This document shows positions 18,344 to 26,299 of a stretch of DNA of 64,000 nt, one piece after another. Positions within the stretch are counted from its first letter, which is position 1; the number at the start of each line of letters is the position of its first letter. Made by a program: the position numbers and the translations under genes. Source of the DNA: Oceanirhabdus sp. W0125-5 (GTDB taxonomy: Bacteria > Bacillota > Clostridia > Clostridiales > Clostridiaceae); the NCBI RefSeq assembly GCF_027938815.1, contig NZ_CP115913.1, forward strand, positions 5,056,001 through 5,120,000. The letters are read 5' to 3'. The notes under the pieces were generated by a model. That model searched no databases and was not told the origin of the DNA. It saw only the letters and a program-made list of their open reading frames with translations.

Positions 18344-19261
18344 ATGAAAAAATTAAAAATACTATTTATAACTAAAGATTTCAGTAAGCATTTGGTTAAA
18401 GATTCTTATTATTTTTCAAATGCTCTTTCAAAAATCTCTGATTTAGTTTTATGGCATAACCCTGGAAATATTAGAGAAATATTAAATCATCTTAAACTTA
18501 AACCAGATTTTATTTTGCTTAATGACCTGAGGCCAACAAGATGTCCAAAAATTACTGGACTGTCTAATCTGACTATCCCTTTTGGAATTATTATGCACGA
18601 TCTTCATTATAGACCAAATGATAGAATAAAATTTGTTCGTGATAATAATGTAAAATATATATTCTCAATCTATAGAGATGAATTTTATAGAAGATTTCCT
18701 TTTTATAAAAATAGAATGTACTGGATTCCTCATTTTATAGAACCAAATACTTTTAAAGATTATGGATTGCCAAAAACAATAGATTATTTAATGATGGGAG
18801 CAATCGCAAACACTTATCCATTAAGAGCAGAAATGCTTTCAATTATGAAAAAAGAACCTGGATTTGTGTATCATAAGCATCCCGGTTATCGTAATATTGA
18901 AAATCCTAAAGAATTTGCTGGAACAACCTACGCTAAGGAAATTAACAAAGCAAAAATATTTCTCACAGACGGTTTAATATATCATTATCCAGTAATGAAA
19001 TATTATGAAGTTCTTGCATGTAATACATTATTGTTAGCACCTAAATCAAAAGAATTACTTGATTTAGGATTTTTACCTGGAAAACACTTTGTATCCGTTC
19101 ATAGAAGAGATTTTTTACAAAAATCAAGATATTATTTAGCACATGAAGAAGAAAGAAAAGAAATTGCAAAAAACGGCTTTGAAATGGTCCATGCTAAACA
19201 TTCAGCAGCTCATCGTGCTAATCAATTTATACAAATGGTTGAAAAAATTCTCAAAAAATAA
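18344..19261 (+). CDS. CgeB/YkvP-like spore glycosyltransferase, 305 aa
   Basis: ATG at 18344 follows AAGGAAG. The protein resembles the CgeB/YkvP group of glycosyltransferases (GT-B fold, GT1/GT4-like). After an N-terminal Rossmann half (KILFITKDFS, FGIIMHDLHYRP) comes YDYL-type text (IDYLMMGAIANTYPLR), a HKHPGY motif, then the C-terminal donor-binding part (YYEVLACNTLLLAPKSKELLDLGF split over the usual E-x7 spacing) and a final helix. In Bacillus CgeB is made late in the mother cell and affects outer spore-surface glycans. A strong sigma-K-like promoter precedes it, and the pyruvyl-transferase-like gene follows 48 bases later, probably in one operon. Confidence 0.8.
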   Translation: MKKLKILFITKDFSKHLVKDSYYFSNALSKISDLVLWHNPGNIREILNHLKLKPDFILLNDLRPTRCPKITGLSNLTIPFGIIMHDLHYRPNDRIKFVRDNNVKYIFSIYRDEFYRRFPFYKNRMYWIPHFIEPNTFKDYGLPKTIDYLMMGAIANTYPLRAEMLSIMKKEPGFVYHKHPGYRNIENPKEFAGTTYAKEINKAKIFLTDGLIYHYPVMKYYEVLACNTLLLAPKSKELLDLGFLPGKHFVSVHRRDFLQKSRYYLAHEEERKEIAKNGFEMVHAKHSAAHRANQFIQMVEKILKK

Positions 19262-19309
19262 TTTGAATAACCTAGAATAATTATAGAAGAGAATAGAGGA
19301 GAATACACT

Positions 19310-20401
19310 ATGAGTATCAAAAAAATTTTATATATTGGATGGATAGGTCATCATAATATTGGTGATGATTTATTATTAGACATCTTTAAAAAAATGTTAT
19401 TAAACTGTGATTCCTCATTAATAATACATGAGTATGATCCAACAAGTGAAAGAAATATCAATTTAAAACACTATGATTTGATTATACTAGGTGGCGGTTC
19501 ATTATTACGTAATAGTAATTTTGTTATGTTATGCTTAAAAGCAAATAAGATGAATATACCTACTATCATATGGGGGTCTGGAACTGATATTAGAAATAAA
19601 GAACATGCTGAAAAGTTAATTAACTATTATCACACCTCTAAAAATAATACTCTCTTTACTAATAAAAAAATGCTTGAGCGAAATATTATTAATACAGCAA
19701 GAAATTCTTCATTAACTGGAGTAAGAGGAAATATTACTAAGTTTTTATTAAACTCTAACAATGTAAAAGTAATAGGTGATCCTGGTATTATATTTAGTAA
19801 AGTATTTCATAAATTACCCCCAAATGATGACCTAAAGAATTTAAATCTAGATAAAGAAAAAACAGTATTAGTCAATTGGGGAACATCTTATAATCGTATT
19901 TTAGGAAATAGCGAAAAAACCGTAGAAGAAAAACTTAAAATTGCTATTACTAAACTACTAGACCAAGGATACAAAGTTGTAATATACCCTATATGGAATA
20001 AAGATATTCCAGTATGTACGAATTTTGCCAACAAAATAAATCATGAAAACCTACTCTGTATTGATAAGCTTTATAATGTTTATCAACTGGCAAAACTCAT
20101 ACAATCATGCAAATTTACCATTAATCTAAAATTACACGCCTGCATACTTTCAATGACTTATGGAAAACCCTTTGTATGCTTAGGTTATGGACTTAAATGC
20201 TATGACTATGTGGAGTCAATAAATTCAACAGATTTATTTATTTCTACTGATAAGGTTACAGGGCATAGGATTTTAGAGACAGTAAAATATATAAATAATA
20301 ATTATGAAAATATTCAAGAAAGATTTAACAAAGAAATAAATAAATATTATCAACTACAATTAGATTATATAAAAGAAATTAATAACTTTCTGAAAAACTA
20401 G
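19310..20401 (+). CDS. Polysaccharide pyruvyl transferase family protein (CsaB-like), 363 aa
   Basis: ATG at 19310 with GAGGAG upstream. It has the hallmarks of the PS_pyruv_trans family: an N-terminal GWIGHHNIGDDLLL loop, LIILGGGSLL, a VRGN segment, GDPGI, and a C-terminal NLKLHACILSMTYGKPFVCL stretch where the usual catalytic-site His sits. Members add ketal-linked pyruvate to wall polysaccharide sugars (CsaB) or act in related glycan modification; pyruvylation can create anchoring sites for surface-layer proteins. It follows the CgeB-like gene on the same strand and probably shares its late promoter. The operon's terminator has been split by the IS element downstream. Substrate unknown. 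Confidence 0.8.
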   Translation: MSIKKILYIGWIGHHNIGDDLLLDIFKKMLLNCDSSLIIHEYDPTSERNINLKHYDLIILGGGSLLRNSNFVMLCLKANKMNIPTIIWGSGTDIRNKEHAEKLINYYHTSKNNTLFTNKKMLERNIINTARNSSLTGVRGNITKFLLNSNNVKVIGDPGIIFSKVFHKLPPNDDLKNLNLDKEKTVLVNWGTSYNRILGNSEKTVEEKLKIAITKLLDQGYKVVIYPIWNKDIPVCTNFANKINHENLLCIDKLYNVYQLAKLIQSCKFTINLKLHACILSMTYGKPFVCLGYGLKCYDYVESINSTDLFISTDKVTGHRILETVKYINNNYENIQERFNKEINKYYQLQLDYIKEINNFLKN

Positions 20402-20430
20402 CTAAAAAAATCCTCATTAAATATAAAATG

Positions 20431-20480
20431 TACCCTATAGAGTAGACACTATAAAAAAAGTCTACTTTATAGGGTATTTT
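20431..20480 (+). terminator. Hairpin just inside the left IS end
   Basis: TACCCTATAGAGTAGAC pairs with GTCTACTTTATAGGGTA and is followed by TTTTTA. It would stop transcripts entering the element from the left, limiting transposase expression after insertion. Confidence 0.65.
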
Positions 20481-20519
20481 TATGTATAATTAAATAAATG
20501 AGAATTCGGGGGATAAAAA

Positions 20520-20939
20520 ATGAGTAAAAAGATATTTACAGAAGAACAAATAGAAACTTTGGCACAAAACAAATACGTAAAAAATGTCACTAATAAAGCA
20601 ATTACGTATACTGATGAATTCAAAAAAATCTTTATAGCTGAGAATCAGAACGGAAAATTCCCTAGAGAAATATTCGAAGAATGTGGATTTGATGTAGATA
20701 TCATAGGAATTGAAAGAGTAAGATCATCTGGTAAAAGGTGGAGAGCTGCTTATAGACATAATGGTGTATGTGGTTTAGCTGATACAAGAAGAAACAATTC
20801 AGGAAAGCCAACAACTAAAGAGCTTTCTTTAGAGGAGAAATATGCACGACTCCAAGCACAAAATAATTTACTGAAAGCTGAGAACGAACTTCTAAAAAAG
20901 CTCGATATGATGGAAAGGATGATGACGCGAAAGAAATAA
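20520..20939 (+). CDS. IS3-family transposase OrfA, 139 aa
   Basis: ATG at 20520 follows GGGGGAT. The product has a helix-turn-helix DNA-binding region (about residues 25-85, with GKFPREIFEECGFDV) and a C-terminal leucine-zipper stretch (EKYARLQAQNNLLKAENELL). A slippery heptamer A-AAA-AAG at 20894-20900 is in the correct phase for -1 frameshifting, which would produce the OrfAB fusion transposase ending at 21856. OrfA alone normally represses or modulates transposition. Intact. Confidence 0.9.
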   Translation: MSKKIFTEEQIETLAQNKYVKNVTNKAITYTDEFKKIFIAENQNGKFPREIFEECGFDVDIIGIERVRSSGKRWRAAYRHNGVCGLADTRRNNSGKPTTKELSLEEKYARLQAQNNLLKAENELLKKLDMMERMMTRKK

Positions 20940-20995
20940 AAATACTTCCTAAGGACAAGTTTATAATAATAAGAGATACAGTTAAAAAATATAAC

Positions 20996-21856
20996 TTGAA
21001 AAATATGATTAGTTATTTATGTAATCTATCGGGCGTATCAAGGTCAGGATACTATAATTATTTTTCTGCAACAGCCATGGAATCAAGAAATAAGCGAGAG
21101 CTTTGTGATGAAGTAGCAAAAGACTTGATTTTAAAAGCATACAAGTTCAAGAATCGTAAAAAAGGTGCTCGTCAAATTAAACTGACATTAGACGGTCAGT
21201 TTGGTATTGTATATAATTTAAAGCGTATAAGGAGAATAATGAGAAAATACAACATTGTTTGCCCCATAAGGAAGGCTAATCCTTATAGAAGAATGGCGAA
21301 AGCCACCCATGAGCACAGAGTTGTCCCTAATTTATTGAATAGAGAGTTTAAACAAAATATCCCCGGAAAAGTACTGCTTACAGATATAACTTATCTAACG
21401 TATGGTAATAACAAAAGAGCATATCTATCTACGATTAAAGACGGTTCTACTAATGAGATACTAGCTTATAACGTAGCCACTAGCTTATCGCTAGATATCG
21501 CCACTGATACAATATATAAATTATTGAATAATAAAGATATTACTCTTGCCCCTGATGCCTTTATCCATTCAGATCAAGGAGCACATTACACTAGCCCCAA
21601 TTTCCAAAAGTTAGTGAAAAGTTTTGGATTAGGACAATCAATGTCTAGACGAGGAAATTGTTGGGATAATGCACCTCAAGAATCATTCTTTGGACATTTT
21701 AAGGATGAGGCTTACATTAAATCATGCACAGCTCTGGACGAGCTTAAAGATGAAATAGATGAATACATGGATTACTATAACAATTACAGATATCAATGGA
21801 ATTTAAAGAAGATGACTCCTGTATCATTCAGAAATCATCTTCAAGCTGCTGCATAG
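20996..21856 (+). CDS. IS3-family transposase OrfB (DDE catalytic part), 286 aa
   Basis: The frame is open upstream to the slippery site at 20894-20900, so the functional protein is probably the OrfAB fusion 20520-21856; the nominal separate start is a TTG at 20996. It contains an HTH-like N-terminal segment, then the retroviral-integrase fold with the DDE triad: D in LLTDITYLTYG, D in HSDQGAHYTS, and E in DNAPQESFFGHFKDE, with the typical PVSFR near the end. It catalyses strand transfer of the element. No frameshift or premature stop is visible. Confidence 0.9.
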   Translation: MKNMISYLCNLSGVSRSGYYNYFSATAMESRNKRELCDEVAKDLILKAYKFKNRKKGARQIKLTLDGQFGIVYNLKRIRRIMRKYNIVCPIRKANPYRRMAKATHEHRVVPNLLNREFKQNIPGKVLLTDITYLTYGNNKRAYLSTIKDGSTNEILAYNVATSLSLDIATDTIYKLLNNKDITLAPDAFIHSDQGAHYTSPNFQKLVKSFGLGQSMSRRGNCWDNAPQESFFGHFKDEAYIKSCTALDELKDEIDEYMDYYNNYRYQWNLKKMTPVSFRNHLQAAA

Positions 21857-21914
21857 TCTTTTTTTATAATGTCCTTGACAAAGGGTACATTTTAATACTA
21901 TGAGGATTTTTTTA

Positions 21915-22178
21915 TTATATCAATACATAATTAACTTTCCTATTTTTTATAACAATTTTATAAATCCCTTTAATCTTTAGATTATTAGTCTTTATAATTT
22001 GCTGTACATCATATAAATCTCTTTCGTAAAATTTAACAGCTTTCTTGCAAGATTTCACAATACTTCTTGGTGCAGATATATATGAAACCCTACATTTTCT
22101 TTCTTTAAGTTTCTTAAATAAAAATGACGTATAGTTATTAGATGAGAAAATCGCTATATATTCAACTTCATTCTTCAT
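21915..22178 (-). CDS. DUF3343-family small protein, 87 aa
   Basis: ATG at 22178 with AGGTGAT upstream; a GTG four codons earlier overlaps that site. The chain follows the DUF3343 plan: YIAIFSSNNYTSFLFKKLKE, then VSYISAPRSIVKSCKKAVKF, the spot where family members usually have a CG pair before the (A/L)RF end. It lies 143 bases downstream of a cysteine-desulfurase-like gene, the usual genomic partner, so it may help sulfur or selenium handling as a carrier-like protein; that role is a genome-context proposal. The cysteine is present (SCKK), but the glycine usual after it is replaced by lysine. Confidence 0.65.
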   Translation of the reverse strand: MKNEVEYIAIFSSNNYTSFLFKKLKERKCRVSYISAPRSIVKSCKKAVKFYERDLYDVQQIIKTNNLKIKGIYKIVIKNRKVNYVLI

Positions 22179-22321
22179 AAGGTTTATCACCTGCTTACTT
22201 TTATAAAATACAATATGATTTTTGTTATAGACTTACTATATAATGAATCTATACTTTATTTCTTTACTATATATTATATTTATAAATCTGTAAGATGGTT
22301 TCTTTATTTTAATCTTTTTTA

Positions 22322-23464
22322 TTAAACTCTATTTTCATATATATCTTTTAAACCTTTAACAATATTATCTATATCCCTATAGGAATTAAAATACCCTGGA
22401 CTTATTCTAACAGTTCCAGTGTCATATGTCCCAATAATTTTATGAATTAAAGGAGCACAATGATATCCTGTTCTTACAGCAATACCTTTATCACTTAAGA
22501 TATTTCCTACTTCAGAGCTATCTACATTATCTAGATTAAGTGAGACCACAGCACATCTATTATTGTAATCAATTCCTCCGTAAATTTTAACGTAAGATAA
22601 CTTCATTAATTCTTCTACTAAATATTTAACTAATTTATTTTCATGCTCTCTAATTTTATCTATACCCACATCTTTTATAAATTTAATTCCCTCATACCAA
22701 CCTGCAATTCCTGGCGTATTTAATGTTCCACTTTCAAATTTATCTGGTAAAATATCTGGCTGTTCAATTAATAGAGATTCACTACCCGTACCACCTTGAT
22801 TATACTCTTCTAAGTTTATCCCTTCACGTATACATAAAGCACCTGTCCCCTGTGGACCAAATAAGCCTTTATGCCCTGGAATAGCTAACATATCAATATT
22901 ATCCCTTTCAAAGTCAATATTGACTACTCCTGCGCTTTGCGATGCATCAACAATAAATATTATCCCTGCCGCTCTTGCTATTTCTCCAATAGCTTTGATA
23001 TCCTGAATTGTTCCCAAAACATTTGAAGCATGGTTTATTACAATTGCTCTTGTATTTTTCTTAATTTTATTCTTTAGTTTATCAATATTCACATATCCTC
23101 TACTATCAACATCTATTAAAGAGAGGTCTACGCCCTTTTTATTTAGATAATATAGCGGCCTTAAAACTGAATTATGCTCTATTACTGTACTAATAACATG
23201 ATCTCCAGGTTTTAATACTCCTTTTATCCCAATGTTCAAAGCTTCTGTAGCATTACTCGTAAATATAATGTTAAATGGACTCTCTATATTAAATAGGCTG
23301 CTCAGTTCAATTCTAGTATCAATAATTTTAGAAGATGCTTCTGCTGCCATTGTGTGAGAACTTCTTCCTGGATTAGCAGCATAGTTTTCCATGCAATATA
23401 ACACTTCTCTATAAACTTCTTTGGGTTTTGGAAAGCTTGTGGCTGCATTATCAAGATATATCAT
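22322..23464 (-). CDS. Cysteine desulfurase-like class V aminotransferase, 380 aa
   Basis: PLP enzyme of the class V/NifS-like type, subgroup often found with DUF3343. It has MIYLDNAATSFPKP at the N-terminus, NPGRSSHTMAAEAS, a TSNATEALN loop, H in INHASNVLGTIQ, DASQSAG, and the PLP lysine in PGHKGLFGPQGTG. C-terminal RTGYHCAPLIHK holds the likely catalytic cysteine on the mobile loop, and TVRISPGYFN closes the chain. It would release sulfur (or selenium) from cysteine (selenocysteine) to an acceptor. ATG at 23464 after GAGGAAG. Probably co-transcribed with the DUF3343 gene; not obviously linked to the spore genes around it. Confidence 0.85.
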   Translation of the reverse strand: MIYLDNAATSFPKPKEVYREVLYCMENYAANPGRSSHTMAAEASSKIIDTRIELSSLFNIESPFNIIFTSNATEALNIGIKGVLKPGDHVISTVIEHNSVLRPLYYLNKKGVDLSLIDVDSRGYVNIDKLKNKIKKNTRAIVINHASNVLGTIQDIKAIGEIARAAGIIFIVDASQSAGVVNIDFERDNIDMLAIPGHKGLFGPQGTGALCIREGINLEEYNQGGTGSESLLIEQPDILPDKFESGTLNTPGIAGWYEGIKFIKDVGIDKIREHENKLVKYLVEELMKLSYVKIYGGIDYNNRCAVVSLNLDNVDSSEVGNILSDKGIAVRTGYHCAPLIHKIIGTYDTGTVRISPGYFNSYRDIDNIVKGLKDIYENRV

Positions 23465-23533
23465 TAATCTTCCTCCTTAAAATCACTATATAATATTTAT
23501 TATTTTTTCTTTCATAAAACTTAATAAATAACT

Positions 23534-24397
23534 CTATTTTCCTATCATTTCACGCAACTTATCCATTACAACCTCTTTTTCTTGAAGCACTTTTAATAAG
23601 GAATATATCTTATTATTAAAATTCATAGCTAATTCTTCGTTTTTTTCTTTTAATTCAGTTATTTGATTTTCATAGTCATTCATCTTTTTAAAATACTTTT
23701 GTTCTTCTTGGTTTCTTTGAATTTTAAGTTTATGAATTATATCCTTAGATAGATTTAATGAATTCAGAAAAGTATTCACTTTATTCTTCAATTCTAAATT
23801 GACCTCATTTAATGAGGTGAATTCTTTTTCTTTTTCTTCTATAAGTTTCAAAATGTTTTTAACCTCAATTTTATAGTCTAATAATATACTTTCTTTTTCC
23901 TCATTTTTCACTAATAACTCTTCTTCTATTTTTTTATTATTAATTAACAGTTTATTTTTCGCTTCCTCTAACTCACTGATTTGGTTCTTATATTTATTTA
24001 TATTCTCTAATTCGAATTTATTACTAAAGTCCTTTTCATTTTTAAATTCATCTAATTTTTCCTTATATTCATCGATTGAATTATTAAGATAATCTATATG
24101 CTTTTTTAATTCTAAATTATTTTTTTTTAAATTTGATAAATTGATATTTTGTGCTTCTATTTTTCTGAGAAGTTCTTCTATATCTTCATTTTTTTTATTT
24201 ATGTTTAGATTAAAGTTTTCTTTTTCTTTTTTAAATTCATATACTAAATGTACTAATAAATTATTAATCTTCTTATATGTCTTATCCTTTAATTCATCTT
24301 TGGAAATATGTGAAGGTTGACTAATCTCAGTATTTATTTCATATAATGGACCATTATTTATAGTTGTAACAATACACTCTTGTTTTTTGCAAGGCAT
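23534..24397 (-). CDS. Coiled-coil protein, 287 aa, unknown function
   Basis: ATG at 24397 follows TGGAGGAG. A head of ~45 residues starts with MPCKKQEC, holding its only two cysteines, and is followed by about 230 residues of continuous heptad-like sequence rich in K, E, N and L (for example YENQITELKEKNEELAMNF near the end). No signal peptide or membrane helix. The style matches the coiled-coil protein at 1192-1848, although clear homology cannot be claimed from composition alone. It is divergent from the repeat-bearing SPOCS gene at 24608. The N-terminal cysteines could tether it to the cysteine-rich layer by disulfides; this is a guess. Confidence 0.7.
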   Translation of the reverse strand: MPCKKQECIVTTINNGPLYEINTEISQPSHISKDELKDKTYKKINNLLVHLVYEFKKEKENFNLNINKKNEDIEELLRKIEAQNINLSNLKKNNLELKKHIDYLNNSIDEYKEKLDEFKNEKDFSNKFELENINKYKNQISELEEAKNKLLINNKKIEEELLVKNEEKESILLDYKIEVKNILKLIEEKEKEFTSLNEVNLELKNKVNTFLNSLNLSKDIIHKLKIQRNQEEQKYFKKMNDYENQITELKEKNEELAMNFNNKIYSLLKVLQEKEVVMDKLREMIGK

Positions 24398-24536
24398 ACT
24401 ACTCCTCCATAAAAAAAATATATTTCTTCTAATATAGATTATGAAATAAATAAATGCTTTAATACTTAATTTCTATTTAAAAACTATAAATATTAATTCA
24501 CTTAAGCTTTTCATTTAAACTCTTATTATTATATAG

Positions 24537-24564
24537 TACAAATCAAAATTTTTATCATATTATA
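24537..24564 (+). promoter_or_regulatory. Sigma-K-like promoter of the repeat-bearing SPOCS gene
   Basis: TACA (24537-24540), 15 bases, then CATATTATA (24556-24564). The -10 is a perfect CATAnnnTA; the -35 has the central AC. It lies ~45 bases before the ATG at 24608. Confidence 0.55.
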
Positions 24565-24607
24565 TTACAAAGGTAACATGGGAAATTAACTAAAGGAGGA
24601 ATAAATA

Positions 24608-26026
24608 ATGCGCACTAATCGTATAAAATTGAGGGGTGTAACACCTTTGAACAACATACCAAATTCTCTATATGATACACCCCATAATGAAGTATCTCAA
24701 TCTTATAAGTTAGATATTTCTGAAAACAGCCCTGAGATAAACAAAATAATTAGTTTAGATATAAAAATAAAAATTAATTCCCATAAAAACTTAATTAATT
24801 CATCTTCACGTAAAGTTATTCTTAATGGAGTAAAAAAAATAGAATTAATATATTATTCTTCAAATGATATTGTGCATAAAGAAAATTTCAACTTACCATT
24901 TGAAGTACCTCTTTCCATTAATGATAGTAAAATTTATATACAAAAGATATTAACCTATGTAACAAAAGTATCCATAAAAATGCTTGATTCAAAGTCATTT
25001 TACTTATACTCAACTGTATTTGTTTCCTCAAAAATAAAACATACGAAAGAGCCTAAAAATCAATCAACAGTATCTGATCAAATAAAAAACACTCAAATTG
25101 CTGAGCCAAAGTCTTCTACTGAAACAGTTAATAACAAAATTGATGAGCCTAAATCATCTACTGAGATAATTAATAACAAAATTCATGAGCCTAAATTATC
25201 TACTGAGATAATTAATAACAAAATTCATGAACCTAAATCATCTACTGAGATAATTAATAACAAAATTCGTGAGCCTAAATTATCTACTGAGATAATTAAT
25301 AACAAAATTCATGAGCCTAAATCATCTACTGAGATAATTAATAACAAAATTCGTGAGCCTAAATTATCTACTGAGATAATTAATAACAAAATTCATGAGC
25401 CTAAATCATCTACTGAGATAACTAATAACAAAATTCATGAGCCTAAATCATCTACTGAGATAATTAATAACAAAATTCATGAGCCTAAATCATCTACTGA
25501 GATAATTAATAACAAAATTCATGAGCCTAAATCATCTACTGAGATAACTAATAACAAAATTCATGAGCCTAAATCATCTACTGAGATAATTAATAACAAA
25601 ACTCATGAGCCTAAATCATCTACTGAGATAATTAATAACAAAACTCATGAGCCTAAATCATCTACTGAGATAATTAATAACAAAATTCATGAGCCTAAAT
25701 CATCTACTGAGATAATTAATAACAAAATTCATGAGCCTAAATCATCTACTGAGATAATTAATAACAAAATTCATGAGCCTAAATCATCTACTGAGATAAT
25801 TAATGCTCAAAATAGTTTCAGGAAAACATGTCCTAAGAAAAATTATTCTGATAAATTTAAGAATTTTAGTAATGAAATTCACAATAACACTCAAAATATG
25901 AAATGTAATTATAACTCTGAACATTTATGTAATTGTGATTATGATAACAAATATTGGTGCTTCACTTATTGCCTAATATTAGTTTTAGTAATTCTAAATA
26001 GATTCTGTCCTTTCAATTTATATTAA
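24608..26026 (+). CDS. SPOCS/DUF3794-like protein with seventeen 14-residue repeats, 472 aa
   Basis: ATG at 24608 after AAAGGAGGA. Residues 1-~140 are a diverged SPOCS-type domain with a leader (NRIKLRGVTPLNNIPNS) shared with the 26300 and 34231 products; the signature is degenerate (VHKENFNLPF). Residues ~165-400 are seventeen tandem copies of EPKSSTEIINNKIH, with S/L, I/T and H/R variants. The tail contains MKCNYNSEHLCNCDYD and ends in a hydrophobic, cysteine-containing segment (WCFTYCLILVLVILNRFC) that could insert in a membrane or pack in a coat. No N-terminal signal peptide. The repeats are Ser/Thr-rich and may carry glycans made by neighbouring enzymes. Role inferred. Confidence 0.8.
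   Translation: MRTNRIKLRGVTPLNNIPNSLYDTPHNEVSQSYKLDISENSPEINKIISLDIKIKINSHKNLINSSSRKVILNGVKKIELIYYSSNDIVHKENFNLPFEVPLSINDSKIYIQKILTYVTKVSIKMLDSKSFYLYSTVFVSSKIKHTKEPKNQSTVSDQIKNTQIAEPKSSTETVNNKIDEPKSSTEIINNKIHEPKLSTEIINNKIHEPKSSTEIINNKIREPKLSTEIINNKIHEPKSSTEIINNKIREPKLSTEIINNKIHEPKSSTEITNNKIHEPKSSTEIINNKIHEPKSSTEIINNKIHEPKSSTEITNNKIHEPKSSTEIINNKTHEPKSSTEIINNKTHEPKSSTEIINNKIHEPKSSTEIINNKIHEPKSSTEIINNKIHEPKSSTEIINAQNSFRKTCPKKNYSDKFKNFSNEIHNNTQNMKCNYNSEHLCNCDYDNKYWCFTYCLILVLVILNRFCPFNLY
25103..25804 (+). repeat. 42-bp in-frame tandem repeat array, ~17 units
   Basis: Units begin GAGCCTAAATCATCTACTGA and encode EPKSSTEIINNKIH. The first unit is degenerate and the last is truncated. Neighbouring units 3-7 alternate between two sequence types, giving an 84-bp higher-order pattern, as expected from unequal exchange or slippage. 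Confidence 0.95.
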
Positions 26027-26124
26027 TAATCTATTTACAAAATAGATTATTAAAAAACATATCGAAACTCATTCAACTCAATAATATCGCCATTGTCTTT
26101 AGTCCTATCTTAATAAATAATAAC

Positions 26125-26155
26125 AGCCTTCATAATACAATGAAGGCTTCTCTTT
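26125..26155 (+). terminator. Probable terminator after the repeat-bearing SPOCS gene
   Basis: AGCCTTCAT pairs with ATGAAGGCT and is followed by TCTCTTT. A second inverted repeat (26025-26051, AATAATCTATTT/AATAGATTATT) lies directly after the stop codon but lacks a T tract on the plus strand. Confidence 0.5.
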
Positions 26156-26179
26156 ATAAATTTAAAAACATATCTATGT

Positions 26180-26207
26180 CACCTATTCTCAATATAATCA
26201 TAAAATA
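26180..26207 (+). promoter_or_regulatory. Sigma-K-like promoter of the 313-aa SPOCS gene
   Basis: CACC (26180-26183), 15 bases, then CATAAAATA (26199-26207). All defined positions match; leader of about 85 bases to the start at 26300. Confidence 0.6.
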
Positions 26208-26299
26208 AATATATAAATTAAATTAACATGAAAGCTAAAGTTAAAATATTTAAACATTAGAGTAGAATTACTTGTTGACAAAAATCAGGAGGGAAAAAA

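Larger units (their letters stand above)
20429..21889 (+). mobile_element. IS3-family insertion sequence, 1,461 bp, inserted in a terminator loop
   Basis: Ends are imperfect inverted repeats beginning TGTACCC on the left and ending GGGTACA on the right; four further A/T bases outside also pair. It carries overlapping orfA and orfB with a DDE transposase. The flanks AAAAAAATCCTCAT (20404-20417) and ATGAGGATTTTTTT (21900-21913) are perfect complements, so the element lies in the loop of what was the terminator after the pyruvyl-transferase gene. I see no clear target duplication. Both ORFs look intact, so the copy may be active. Confidence 0.9.

Noticed and set aside
20429-21889. A target-site duplication at the IS ends
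   Set aside because: I tried several IR boundaries and found no matching 3-5 base duplication, so none is claimed.
25103-25804. CRISPR-like array of regularly spaced repeats
   Set aside because: The units are contiguous 42-bp coding repeats without unique spacers and encode EPKSSTEIINNKIH in frame; no cas genes nearby.
26025-26051. Terminator directly after the repeat-bearing SPOCS gene
   Set aside because: The inverted repeat is good but it is followed by A's rather than T's on the plus strand.
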